In this document: positions 24,426-36,940 of the stretch, piece by piece
How the letters are laid out: every line of letters starts with the position of its first letter
How positions within the stretch are numbered: the first letter of the stretch is position 1
Assembly: GCA_019137255.1 (NCBI GenBank)
Contig: WPDH01000349.1
Coordinates: 26,150-90,149 of the forward strand
DNA from: Corinectria fuckeliana
Taxonomy: Eukaryota; Ascomycota; Sordariomycetes; Hypocreales; Nectriaceae
DNA: 64,000 nt
Reading direction: 5' to 3'
Position numbers and translations under genes: made by a program
Notes under the pieces: model-generated
Told to the model about the DNA's origin: nothing
Database searches by the model: none
The model's input: the letters and a program-made list of their open reading frames with translations, nothing else

Positions 24426-25715
24426 GGCTACAGAGGGATACGCCGATCGCGTCGGGTGCTGATTAAGGCGATGATTTGCTTGGCGACTGCGACGATGTGC
24501 ATCCGTCTGTAGATAGGACCTACTTAGATAGATACTTCGTGTGTGGGATGTGGGATGTGGGATGTGTGTCGGCGGCAGATGACGTTGTCTGCCAGGGCCT
24601 CGAATGGCGGGGCAGATGGATGGATGGAGCAACAGTGGGGAGTGTCCGATGCGGCCATTTGATGAGAGTGGAGCTTGATTGTACGAATATTCTCAGCTCT
24701 CTCGTTCATACGCCAGCGGATGGATAGCAACAAGAGGGAAGAATTCTCGCAGTGTCAAATATATATCTAGGCGCTCCTTTTCTGGTCCGAGAAAAGGAGC
24801 TGCTCCCCCTTCCTCTCGGCCATTCCAGCGAGACTCGCCGAGCTTGGGCGCGCTTCCAGCCTCGAGCAGTCCAGTGGGGGTCGAGCTTCTTCTATTTTTA
24901 TCGCCAACTGATCGATGAGGTCGAGATGAGGGTAGATACACTGGGATCTGTATCCAGAGCTACAGTGAATGTGTGGGGTTGCGTCTTGTCGAGTATTTAC
25001 AGCTTACAGGGTAATAGTCCCTGGTTCCTTGCAGTTGGGGCTTCACCCGTGGTCTCTGTCAGTATTGTGACTTACGCAGAGAGAATCAACGATCCGTTGG
25101 ACAATTGTCGCTCACCCCGTTCACCGCCGTCTCAGCCTTGCAACCAGACACCGTGATCCCACCCAAGGACCAAGATACGCCAAACTCAATAAAGACGCCT
25201 ATTTCTAGTTTCTTCACTGTAACGCAACAGGTACACAACACCACAGCCTCATGGGTGCCGGTCGCGACAAGCATACCCTATACCACTTGAGGTTGATAAT
25301 TAGACTAGGGGTAGCCACGAAGGAACATGTCCATATTCTCAATTAGACACCTAAAACCACCACAGCCAGGCGCCGCCAGAAACCGTGAGATATGATCTAA
25401 ACATCCAGACATCCTGGAATACTAAACCACATGTAGATGACTACTGTAGCGAGCATAGAACTTGAGATTCCCACCATCTACGGCGAAATGAAACCCCGGT
25501 TGCGGAGCTGGCCACACACACACTCTCTCTTCAATCTCAACGTATTGTGCGCGAGTGACCACAATATTGACTAGAGTCGCAACCTTCCGCACGATATCAC
25601 CACAAAAGCAAGAACCCGAAGAAATACACCAGATCCCCAAAAGTCCCAACCAAGAGACGAAAGCACCTCGGGGCGGGGGACCTACGCAAGAGGAGCTGAC
25701 CTCAAAAGAGCCACC
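24426..25715. promoter_or_regulatory. Divergent promoter region between NAD kinase and PfkB kinase
   Basis: 1.3 kb between two genes read away from each other. A TGTGGGA tandem lies at 24541-24566. No convincing additional gene is present. Confidence 0.55.
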
Positions 25716-27037
25716 ATGAAGCATCTCGTCCTCGTGGGAGCATGCTACTTGGACACGATCCTAAGGGACGTCGCCGGGATCCAACTATGCCCACATTCAC
25801 GGAACGATTCCTAACACACCATCTCCAGCGTTCCCTTCTTCCCCTCCGAAGATTCCAAGCTACGGGCGACCGCATTCAACATCCGGCGCGGAGGCAACTG
25901 CCCCAACTCCATCCAAGTTCTCGAGCAGCTGCTTGCAGAACGGGATGCCGTTCAACCATACCTGGTGTCGTGTCTACCCAACGCCTCGTCGCCTGCCACA
26001 CGACGCGTCGTAGACTCGTTCGGTACGGAATCGAAACTGGACTTCCACCACTGCATCTATCGCGAGGCGAGCACTGAGGCCGCGAGCAGTTACATCATCC
26101 GCAGCCTGGAGAGCGGGAGCCGTACCTTGGTCAACTATAATGACCTACCCGAGATGACGATAGAAGAGTTCGAGCCTATTGCACGAAGCTTCAGCCCCGA
26201 CCAAGAGACCTGGTGGCACTTTGAAGTGAGTTCCCGCGAGCATGAGGGGATCATCTACTGGCCCACGATGGGTCTCGAGTTGACACGACATGGGCAGGGC
26301 CGGATCCCCGACGTGACGCTCCAGTGCATCCGCCTCCTGCGTGATGTGCTACCTAACGCTCAAATCAGTGTTGAAATAGAAAAGCCTGGCCGAGAAGGGC
26401 TTCCGGGATTGGCCGCAGAGGCCGACGTTGTCTTCTACTCGAGGAGCTGGGCGGAGGTATGATAATTCCGCGACTCTCCAGAGTGCGGGTGCAAGAAATT
26501 GACGTCAGAGCATATTAGGACCGGGGCCACGAGTCCCCAGAGTCCTGTCTCCGGACCGGACTGCACGCGAAAGCGTAGGACTAAACACTTTGTGTACTTG
26601 CGGTTGTGATGGCTGACCGATGCCAAATAACTAGATCACTGGCACTGTGCACTTGGGGTGCAGACGGAGCCGCTGGACTTTCTCGGCCTGCATGCGAGCA
26701 CATTCGTTGTCCCGCCAGAGACGACGTCGAAGGAGCCGTTTCCGTGGTTGAGTACGTGTCCGCCCTTGATCGATCGTATGCATCGACGCCCTGGCTGGCC
26801 AAGGGGTTGTAGTAGGATAGTCAAAACTAACAACACCATCGTGCGAGATATAGTGCCGTGGGAGCCGGGGACACCTTCATTGCAGGAATGCTGTACGGCC
26901 TCGTATGCCACGCTGACGACTGGGACGTCCGGCAGAAAATCAATTTCGCCGTCCGTCTGGCCACTCTCAAAGTGCAGCAGGAGGGGTTCGCCGGACTCGG
27001 GGCAAAAGTGCTGGGGTATGTATCCGCCGAGCTCTAG
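25716..27037 (+). CDS. PfkB-family carbohydrate kinase (ketohexokinase-like), first 5' splice site not canonical
   Basis: Six exons join in frame to about 320 residues: 25716-25765, 25829-26225, 26298-26456, 26519-26574, 26635-26751, 26854-27037. The N-terminus MKHLVLVGACYLDTIL and the block RRGGNCPNS fit the substrate-binding half of the PfkB fold. The C-terminal DAVGAGDTFIAGM carries the GAGD anion hole and catalytic Asp. The middle exons (LALCTWGADGAAGL) were found by protein continuity and all have GT-AG borders. The exception is intron 1. Its acceptor (CCAG) and branch-like CTAAC are present, but the donor reads CTAAG|GGACGT where CTAAG|GTACGT would be expected. Without splicing, translation ends within 30 codons. 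The gene is therefore either newly disabled, spliced unusually, or carries a sequence error. The sugar substrate is unknown. Confidence 0.78.
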
Positions 27038-28265
27038 GCCCTCTAATAAGCTGGCAAGCGGCTCAGTCGGTAAAGACGTATCACGGGCTTGTTTTTTGGT
27101 GGACGATCCAGGCACACACTCAGCCTTTGGAGGAAGGTGGACCGAGGGGAGAGGACGGTGGAGCCAAGGGTAAGGGTGCAACAAGACTAAGACAATATCA
27201 AAGGAGGAGAGTTGTCGCTCATGGCTGCTCACAGCGGATGCAGCCCGGTGGCCACTGATCTGTGAAGCGTGGAGCTGGGACAAGGGGCTGGTTGTGTGGG
27301 GAGGGGGGGAGGGGAGAGAGAGAGAACAGGCGGTGAAATCGGCATCAGGACAGTTGCACGCACATGGGGAGTCAAGGGGGGTTAGACTCCGGAGTGAATG
27401 AGGGTGTCGGGGTCAGATGACTGAAGGCAGGCGTTATGAATCACACATTGTTGTCGCCCTTCTCGAGGATCCACAGGTCCATTCGCATGTTGAGGCTTTC
27501 GGGCTTTGCTCGTGTTGTGGTGGTACGGAAGGATGCAAGGTAAGTAGGTAGAAGTAGCGTCGGGCAACGCTGCAAGACAGGACGGACATTCACCACGCGT
27601 GCGTGTTGGGCTGCTTGCATGCAGGCGACTAGTCGGAAACTCTCTCCCTCCCCGGCGACGGATCATCGACAGACTGGACACCAAGGCCCTAGCCAACAAC
27701 AGTTGGGCTTGCAATGTATGCGTAAGAGAGGAGGCCAGGCTGACCGGATGGACGGCGGCGTCCTTCAATAATCGGGGGAGGGGGAGGGAGGCGTAGTGGA
27801 TATGTTTTCTTGACTGCCTGGCACGAAATCTCAGATGCAAGAGCTTCGACGATGTGACAATGTGACGAGAAGGGCAGAAGAGGGGGGCGGTGGGTGCCGA
27901 GGAGACATTTTTTGGGTTGCCATGGCCAAGGCAGGTCCGCAGTGATCGACCTGAACCCCTCGGGAGGGAGCTCTTAGCCATGACAGACCGACGACGGAGA
28001 TCGTATCATGTTTGACTCTGGCGCCGAGGAGTCCGGAAGTACACACCAACGTACGTACTTAATAATCTGGTCTGCGGGCAAAGGCTAGGTTGGGCAGGAG
28101 AAAATAATCGAAATCGAAAACAAGATGTTAAGAGCAAGTCCCCCTTGGCATGTGGAGTTAGTTTAGGGAAGAGGAGACTACTCCGTACTCCGTACAGACA
28201 GACCTGGAGGTAACGAGTGGTGAGTGGATAATAACCAGACAAACCCAAGGAAGCCAACCGGATAC
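27038..28265. other. Intergenic stretch right of the PfkB kinase
   Basis: 1.2 kb without a confident gene. On the minus strand, a stretch ending at a stop at 27443-27441 reads SLNMRMDLWILEKGDNNV and looks like the end of a protein. I could not connect it in frame to the candidate exons farther right. A 200-codon minus-strand frame (27382-27981) has no domain-like features. Confidence 0.45.
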
Positions 28266-28680
28266 CTAGGCTTCAGACCTATCAAGGGCCACCATGTTGA
28301 CTCGCACGAAGAAGTCCATCTCGGTATGATGGTGCTGAATGACGTCCGCCAAAGAATGCGCCTCAAAAACGGAAACCTTGCAACCTCGAAATAACGGAAC
28401 AGGGGGTTTTTGGGTGAGGAGGGGAGGGTTGCCCCAGCGCCGTTGGTACTGGGTGTGCCCAGTTATCTAGGCATGCCTGACTTGAAAAAGGTGAGACGCC
28501 GTGAGATTAGTAAAAGGGGGTCAGATGAAGAGGCCGACCATCACGGACACGGAGGTGGAGGCTCACGGCAGCTTTGGGAAGTGGCTGAACTCTGGCCCGC
28601 CCTGGACGTTCCGATCGGTATGGGGCTTCGGGCGGAGGAGCGGTCTTCTCTGGAGACTTGTCTTCGGCCGGGGACTCCAT
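28266..28680 (-). CDS. Weak candidate for a small two-exon protein (74 residues)
   Basis: An ATG at 28680 opens a frame starting MESPAEDKSPEKTAPPPEAP, followed after 38 codons by a good donor (GTGAGC). A second exon from 28376, after an AAG acceptor, continues in phase as VSVFEAHSLADVIQHHHTEM and ends at TAG 28268-28266. The implied intron is 190 bp, long for this window, and lacks a clear branch point near its end. The second exon looks protein-like, but I recognise no family. It could instead be part of a larger gene whose last exon lies near 27441, or chance. Confidence 0.25.
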
Positions 28681-31600
28681 AATAATCGCCAGGGCTACGC
28701 CGCAGCAGGTACATACGTAGCAGTAGCTTCTCCGGAGTCCAGGTACAAAGTAGCCTCTGATCCATCACCCGAGCGTATGTATGTACTAATAAAAGTGTCT
28801 CAGGGCGGAGGCATCTAGTTTGAGCGGAGTCGTCCTGCATAGTGTACCGCCGTCTCATCTACAGTAACCTCGTCCTACCGGGTCAGAGCGTGTTCACAAA
28901 GGTGGCACTCGGTTTCGTCTTGTTGCAGTAGCCTCAGGAAGGTACAGGTAAAAGGCGATAATGCCTCCCTTAGGACATTGCGACAGCGCTCGCCTAAGTA
29001 GAAATCGGTAGGTACCTAGATCTATCCTTGGAGCAGAGGGAGTCCCTGTGGGGAAGGCTTTCTCTCAAGACGAAAAGCCCAGCCCCGAGGTATGCGGCGA
29101 AGGCTAAGTAGTAGCAACGAACTTGAGGGACGGCCCAGGCGAGTTCTTCGGTCCTGCTCTGTCTGGCTCCTGTGTCGGGGCTCAGTTGGTGTCCGTTACG
29201 CCTAGCTCCTCCGTGCCATTGTAACCTGTTTTTGGAGATTGGATTGTAGAGGGTCGGGTCCAATCAAATGGGGGCTTCACAAAAAGCAAAGGAACGACCG
29301 TGTCCCTTGGCTTGCTTGAAGGCCCAATTCATGGTACGCGCAAAAGGCCCCCCCAGCCTAGGGTCCGTCTGGCGCAGGGCCCTCCTCTGTTTGTTCGCAC
29401 CAGGGGACCCCATTCCGTCGTAGGCGGCACAAAGCACACGGCCCCACCGAGCAGGGTGAAGACTTCAAAGAAGGCACCAAAGGTCTAATAAGGCACCCCT
29501 CGAGAGCGAATGTGGGGGTTCTGAGGATGCAAGCGGCCTGGCGGAGGCGAGGCGGATGGAGCTACTGGCCATTGGGTCTGGTAGTGGGCACGCGGCGGCT
29601 AAGACCAGGACGAGTCATGGTGCGCGAATGTCTGGGTGCGAGTACGGGAGTACTTGCATTCAAACAAGCCCGCGGTAGCTCCTCCGGAAGTAGGCACCTG
29701 CATGATCACAACCTCTCGCATGCCCGGTGCATGATGTGGTGGCAGATGGTGGCAGATGGTGTCCAGTCGTGGGCGGCGAAGCCGGGGCCATCGGAAACCA
29801 GGCGGCGAATCTTGCTTGCATGGGGCATTGTCTGGGTCCTGGCCCGCTGACGGGGAGTTACGCGCTATGGCTAGCCCATTCGTTGTACCCGGCCATTGAC
29901 AATTGATTGATGTCTAGAAGATGCTAAACAGGCCTTGTAGGAGTACGTACTGCATCTTGGGGTGCTGGGCCCATGGCGGCGGTTTTGCATTGGGGCCCCT
30001 AGCGTAGGGTCGATGTGCGCATTCCAAGGTTCAATCCTGCGGAGAGTCGGCTGGTAAGCAGCTGTACACACAGTAGTCCGAAGTCTTATCCTTGGAGTCT
30101 TGTTGCTCCGTACTATGTACTCTGTACCCACGGAGTGCCTTGATTCGAAAATCCGTCCCGAAGTTGAAAACGACCCGAGCTTACTGCGTCAGTAGACGGT
30201 TCACATCTGCGAGCTCAAGAGCCGTGAGCGATGTTGAATGTGAAAATTGACCTGGGAATGTGGCTTCGACGGCTGCTTCTTTTCGTCTTCCTTGGCGACC
30301 AACTCCCTTGTGGCCGAGGCATGTAACTAAACTCCCTGTCAAGCTGTGCTCTCATCTCACACCTCTCTCGCCTTAGTTCCCCCCGCTGCAATGGGTCTGG
30401 ACGTTCTGGGTACGTATTTTGTAGTACCGCCGTCTGTCATACATACTTACCTTAGTACCGTCGCCGCCTCCTTGATCCTGGTTGCGCCGTCCCGAGGACG
30501 GACAATAACTGCATGGGCACCCCTGAAGCAACCAATGAGCTCTACCTCGAAGTAGAGGCTTGTGACAATCGAAATTCTGTCCCGTCACTGGTGTGATGCG
30601 CCCAAGCGAAACACAGACATGATGTCGTCGCATCCGCAAGGCGTGTCTCCAGCCCTGGTTCTTTCGAAACGCCCAAGCTTCTTGTTTCTCTTTTCGGGTA
30701 TTTTTAGTACTAGGTTATTCGTCCAAAGTGTACTATGTAGTGTCGTGATGACATCCTGGAAGTTCAGAAACTCTCGGGCGAACGAGATGGAACTGGACAT
30801 CCCCCGACGTTTTGATGATCTTTAGAATTCGTAGGCACATCAACGATGATTTCAAGGCCCTGTTTTGATTTGAATCTGGCCTCGGCAACTTAGTCAGCAG
30901 ATGCAGGTGTCGGGGCTGAGCGGAAGGAAAGGAATTGTGGATGGTTGACTCTGCACAACGCGTTAAGGCGATGAATAATAGCAAATTTCTTCATCTTTAT
31001 CCACATGCTCAGTTGCCATCCTATGTCGATCGTTGTCGACAGGGGCGCGCTACGTGATAGATGATGCATGGGTGAGGAAAAAAGGCTGTTAGGGTGTCTG
31101 CGCTGATAAACTATGGCGCGTACATAAAAAAACGCTTGACCGCGATTTCTGGGGCTGGGAACCAGCTTTCCGAGAGGCTAGTACAAAAAGGTAGCGGTAG
31201 TCAACGGGCGTGTTGTGAGTGTGCATGTCCACAGTTATCCTCTCAGTGGTGTGTACCATATTAGTACGAATATATCGTACGCGTGGGCATCCCACAGCTG
31301 TTATCACAATACCACTCGTCATTTGCCGAATATTTCGGTGGGATTAATCATTGCGGCGAGTTGGTGATCGGCGCTGGTCGGCCCAAACGAGGGGAATGCA
31401 TGGTCACTGAACCCAGGCACTGGCAGACTGGCGCTGGTGGTAGCCCTTTTTGTTAGGATGGGTGTCAGAAGCTACGGGAAATGTCCATGCGAGATCCGTG
31501 AAGAAAGTTAGTGTCAAACCTGTCTCCTCGGTAAACTCACGTAGTGACCACAGCAATTGCGGTGATCTGCCGCGGGACCACGGGAGGCATATCGCATGAC

Positions 31601-34600
31601 GACGGTGCCTGTCATTGACGAATCCTCCAGAGTTCGCCCACATGATAAGCAGATGTGCCACGAACCGACAGGTAGGTGAGGGCGAGGCAACAACAGAGCA
31701 GAGCAGCATTAGATGAGATGGTGCTCCAGGGATTGAATGGATGCTGTGTGCTGTGTGCTGTGCTGTTACTATTATGCAATTGCAAGTACGAAGTAGTGTT
31801 TGCCAGCTGAATCACATTGTAGCTCCGTCGGGACACATTCGTAACTCGGGACGTCACATAGTACAGTACTGTAAGGAGTGGCTGCGGGTAAGTTATCAAC
31901 AAGGTAGCCCCCGCGTGAAGGCATGAGCAAGGTCTCGGAGTCTAAGCTAAATGATGAGACTCAAGACCGATAGCGAGGGTCGGATGAGAGACTATTGGCA
32001 TCGACGAGAGAAGAAGGAAACCTGGCCACCTAGATACGTTGTAAGTTGCGTATGCATGTTGTTGGTTTTTGTCACTAGTTGCAGGCAAGGACACGAGGCG
32101 CCGTCAGGCGGCGGACCGACGGTAAGTCGACCCAAGGACACCATGCGGTTTAGTGTATGATCACAGTAGCGTAGTTCCGTACTTGTGATGAGACGATTCC
32201 TGTGAGCGAAGTTGGAAGCGCTGAGCCGAGACAATTTGTCCTGAAGTGGGTTGGCTGGCTGCTCTTCGTAAATGAGCCCATGTTCAAGACTTCTCCAGCC
32301 ATCCTCCCAAGGCAAGGCGCTGAGAGGATGGAATTAGGTGGATGGACTGAGGCAAGCGCACATCCCGGCTGTCCAGCTAACATCGTTAATCAATGCACGA
32401 GGGATGCTACAGACGCGAGACTGAATTCGGCACCTGTTGCAATCGAATACCATTGTGTACTGTGTTTGTTGGTGTGGGAGGTAACGATGATGCTGCTTTT
32501 CGGAAGCGTCGTCATGCTGCGCCTGGACGAACGGTAGCTGTGTCAATTGTCCGTCCATTGTAAAAGTGTTGATGCATACAACGCCCCGGCCTTCGCTAGT
32601 ATTCAGCGGCCAACTCGCATGCTGCTCTTCAACACAAGCGCACCGCGAGTTCTGCTAGGGGAGGGGCCCCAGGGAGAGATATGGGTCTAGTAAGTCTAGC
32701 TGACGAGAGCTCAATCCGTCGCCGTCCGATGGACTAAAGACAGCTAGTGCTGGCTGCATTGCATGTTGGTTGAAATGAAGGCCCCAGGCCTGAGATGAGC
32801 TGGAGTGAGAAAACTAAAAATTCTCTGGCTTGCCGCCAGCCAGGGAGGGAGGGAATTACGCCGCTGGTGGCGCAGTGGAACAGCCCCTGTATGGCGTCTG
32901 ATCCAGCGGACGATCAGGACACTTCAGCGGCGAGCCGGCGTTCTCCAGAGGCCTGCTGCCCGCTAGTAGGCAGCCGATCCTAGTGATAGCCGGGTGTGCC
33001 AGGCAGGCCTCCAGCGCTGGCAACGACAGAAGTCCATTCTGCTGTGCCGTTTGGCTGGTATGGAGCAACCAAGGTGAGGCAAGCTGCCATGGGGGCCTAG
33101 CGACGCCAGGCTCGGCCAGGACAAGTCGGAACACGCGCCTCCTGAGTGTTTGTGCATTACAGCAGGTACCGTGCTCTACGGCTGTGACGGTCATGACTGG
33201 AACCCCAAGGTGGAGATGGCACTGCCGACAGGTTTGCTCAATAACGTATGTACTTCGTACTATGTACAGTAGTACTAAGTTACGCACGTAGCGGTTCGCG
33301 GCGGAGCGGGGGAGAGTAAAGAGCGAAACAGGATGCGATTCTGCCCACTGTTGAGATTTTTCGCTGCGTGAGATTGTCGTCGTGGCAGCGTCGGCGGGTC
33401 TGAAGGGGTTGCATCGGTTGGATCTTTTCTCATCTCGCAACGGCCTGAGGTTCAACCCCCTTTGGTTGTCTAAGGGCCAATTTGTCATGTGTTTGCTCAT
33501 CTTTCATGTTTGTTCATCGTAACACATGGCTTGGACTTAGACGGGGGGTTTCGAAGGCGCGTCGGTCTCAGGTTCCCAAGGCTTGCTGCTTGAACAGGCC
33601 AATCCCAAGTGTGACTGGGTCAGGGCGTGGTGAGTAAGTATTTGACGCTCGACACGCTGCCTCCCCTTTCGTCCCACTCATTGGGTGGGCAAGCAAGCAA
33701 AGGCTTGTTGTCCCGGCCGGCCTAGCTCGGGGAGGGCAACCAGAACCACAGGCCGTGGTACGTTTTCGTACGGTACTGAATCGCGAGGGCGTCAACGTGG
33801 CGGGGCATTCATGGAGGCGCTCGAGCACGGTCTGGCCTTGTTAGAGCCCTGTTCGAGACCTGAAAGTGCTACTAGAGTCTGGGCAGGGAGGTAGGTACCT
33901 TGGTACCTTAGACAGGCGTGCCCCGTTGCCTCTTCTCGACCGTGGGCTGGCAATTTGGCGGTGCATTTCCCACTATCCCTGGCCAAGCAACTGAGGGGGT
34001 TTTGTGCCGCCCGCCTTGGCTTGGCTGTGTTGGGTTGGTTGGCGTTTTGGTCCGGGGATAACTGAGGGTCCGAAGAGCCCGTGTACTAGGGTTTGTGATG
34101 GGACGTGGGAGGGGAGGGATGGCGGATGGAGATGGCGGAGACAGCCCGATTACATAGTACATGTTTCTGGCGGATGGAGGAATTGGTTTGGAGATGTGGA
34201 TGTGAAGGTTGATGGTGGCTGCTACCTACCGGGCGGTCACAGGTGGGCTGTTGCCCGAGGTAGCATTGACTTTTGGACGATCGATGCCTTCCACTTGAAG
34301 ACATCAAACACTTTGGGGGAAGGAGCGATCCCTACCTTAGTAGCCACATCCTCCGGCTCTCCCGCCCGGTGCAGTGTGTTATGGCACATCACTAGTCTCA
34401 GGTTTTGCTGACCTGAACGCCGCAGCTTACATAGTAGATACTTAGTACCGCCTAAGTTAAGAGACGGAGGGCAGGGCAGTTTTTAGTAGGCGAGGTCCAC
34501 GGTACCTGGACTCGTGGTGGAGATTACCATCGCAGATTGAGTCTCTAGTACATAAAGCCGAAGGTTTTGGCCTGTCGGGTCTCGCGGCCTCCACCCGCGC

Positions 34601-34718
34601 ATGGAAACTCGCCACCTCACCCACGCTGTAGATGGAGGAGCCTTGGAGGGGCTTCTGCCTCTCAGTGTTTGGCTCCGAAAGCTGCTCCCCCATCGTCCAC
34701 ACCGCCCACGCAAGACGC

Positions 34719-34745
34719 CCACGCCCACGCCCACGCCCACGCCCA
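34719..34745. repeat. 6-bp tandem repeat (CCCACG)
   Basis: Four to five CCCACG units lie in non-coding DNA, followed at 34866-34890 by a short CATCCG array. Confidence 0.85.
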
Positions 34746-36243
34746 TTTACTGTCTGTATTAGTCCACACCTCGTCACCAACGCCAACGCCAACCTTTCCC
34801 TTAATACCTTTTTCTCAAGCTCAAATATTGGCATGGCTAGCCCTGCAGCCCAGTGCCATCCACGCTATCACATCCGCATCCGCATCCGTATCCACCTCCA
34901 AATTCATATCGATATCCACGTCCATCGGTGACCCTGCAGATTCCCGTACCGCTCCGGGTGGACTCTGACTTTGGCGCACTGCGCCATCGGTCGACGACAC
35001 CCTCTGTCTCCTCGCCCAGGGCCCTCCACTCATCCTCGTCCGATTGAAACTTCCTCAACCAAGGTCCAACCGTCCAGAGTAAGGGCCATGGTTAACCCCG
35101 GCGCCAAGCCATTCCGTACAATGCCTCCATCAAGATCCACCACCTACCGCCGCTGGTAAGGCATAGCATGGCAACTCCTCGAACCATGCCAATCTATCTG
35201 GTCTGACTTCGTGCCGCCAGTGACAAACATTCTGAAGCCCAATAAGCCCCAACACACAGACGAAGACAAGACGACAAGACAAGGCCGTGCCGAACGAAAC
35301 GCCGAAAAGGCGATTCAAAACCATCCATCACTTTCTTCTCTGAGTCCGAGTGCTCTCCGCGCCAAGTCATCGCGAGGATCTGGCTTCCTCATGCGCTCTC
35401 CGATTACTTAGACCCTGTCTCGCAGCCTTGTTTCTCGTACGCAGACCCCCTTTTGTGATCAGTGTCGCCTCTATCCTCCTTGGTATGCTCGCACAGGTCG
35501 GCTGGGCAAGGCTCCGCAGGTGCTACAGAAGGGGTGCCTATATCAGGCCCTTTAAATATGGCAAATCAGCCTGGAGCGGTGATGCGCATCCCGCGTGAGA
35601 TTCACAACCCCTTCCTACTAATCTACGTACTGTGGCACTTTAGCAACAAGGCAATGTCCCATCTTTGGCTGTGGGGCTCTCCCCGGTCCACGGCCGCCTT
35701 CTCCTCCTCCTTTTTGAACCTAGGCCCATGGCCCCAGGACACCTCATCGGTGTCAGGGTGGAGAAGGGCTCGAGACACCCCTAGCTAACATCCACCTCCC
35801 TCGTGATGGATCCGGCTGGTCCACGGACCTCCGTCTGAGATTGGCCAGACCCCTTAGCCTCACTTTCTATTACGACGCCAATCCGTGGGCCCAATCCTTC
35901 TCCATCCCTTCCATCGCCCACGGCTCAATGCAAGTGGCATCGCTAGCGGCAGGGGTGGTAACCGAGAGCCTAGAGTCTAGACGACCCGACCGCCCTCCCA
36001 CCGTGCCCAGGCAGGGACTTGGGCGACAGCAAAGCCGCGCGAGCGCCTGGGTCTGGGACAGGAGCCGGGGCCTGCGAGTTAAGACCATGACCACCATGCT
36101 TTCTCGTCACTCGCCTGCCGGTACGCCAAATTTGGTGTGGTACCGACGGACTCTGGCTGCTGATTGCAGCTGCAACTGCGCTTCGTGACCCCACAGGCCG
36201 GTCCTCCTCCACCTGGGCCAGACACTCAAAGTCGGGACTCGCA

Positions 36244-36244
<1 letters not shown>

Positions 36245-36280
<36 letters not shown>
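36245..36280. repeat. 6-bp tandem repeat (TCAGGC)
   Basis: Six perfect TCAGGC units lie 660 bp upstream of the ATG of the Q-rich gene, followed by diverged CACTCRC-type units. Confidence 0.9.
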
Positions 36281-36283
<3 letters not shown>

Positions 36284-36940
36284 CACTCGCACCCACGCTT
36301 ACACTCACACTTAATGCTCCACACACCCAGGACCAGGCAGGCCTGGCTCTCGCCCTCCCTCCGGTACTGTGCTAGACCGTGCATCCCATCCCGCCTTCGA
36401 GCAACCCTCTCCGACTGTGGAATCCGCCCGTTGAGACACCACCCCCTGCTCGTCCCGTATGACGCAGCCCACCCGTCCCAGCTGCCAGAGCTGACTGTCA
36501 ATCCTCGCTAGAGGCGCGGAGGTCCATCCTGGCCCGGTACGTACCCCCCCGGGACAGCTGTCGTTGATTCGACGCTCATGTAACCCACGTTTGTGGTCCA
36601 TCTCTTTGACGGCACCGAAACGCCCATGCTCTGTGCTACTTTGTCGACCCGGCCCCACTGGAGACCCATGTCAAGTTGATCTTGTTCAGCCTGCTAGGCT
36701 CGATTTATCCTTCAAGCCATCGATGTGCCCCATGTTTTGCTGCTCCCTTGATGCCCCTGGGACTTGTACTCCCTCCCGTTTTGTCGACGATACTTAACCC
36801 AGGCCGAGCCCTTCTCGAACTCTTCATGCCCACCATCTACAGAAGCCCATCATCTCGACCTTGTGACTTAACCACCTACTAAACCTTTATTTCACTGTGC
36901 GACATCTTTCTCCGTCTCTTGTCTCTTTAGAGTCTTTAAG

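Larger units (their letters stand above)
28681..36940. other. 8-kb gene-poor stretch
   Basis: No frame here can be linked to a protein family and none has a convincing exon chain. The left and middle parts are dotted with TACTNNGTA palindromes (30111, 30731, 31787, 33251, 33258, 34151, 34428). The right part (34.5-36.9 kb) has many short CCCACG, CATCCG and TCAGGC tandem arrays and CT-rich tracts, consistent with a long promoter and 5' leader for the gene at 36941. A GGTTCAATCC sequence near 30028 resembles a tRNA B-box, but no matching tRNA fold was found. Confidence 0.55.

Noticed and set aside
13868..25715. Secondary-metabolite or other functional cluster
   Set aside because: Neighbouring genes (7TM, grg-1, EBP, NAD kinase) belong to unrelated pathways. 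There is no synthase, transporter or pathway regulator among them.
27382..27981. 199-codon minus-strand frame
   Set aside because: Composition is Ser-, Arg- and Leu-rich without motifs, and it conflicts with a better-looking C-terminal stretch in another frame at 27441.
30025..30040. tRNA B-box-like sequence (GGTTCAATCC)
   Set aside because: Flanking sequence does not fold as a cloverleaf and has no A-box at the right distance.
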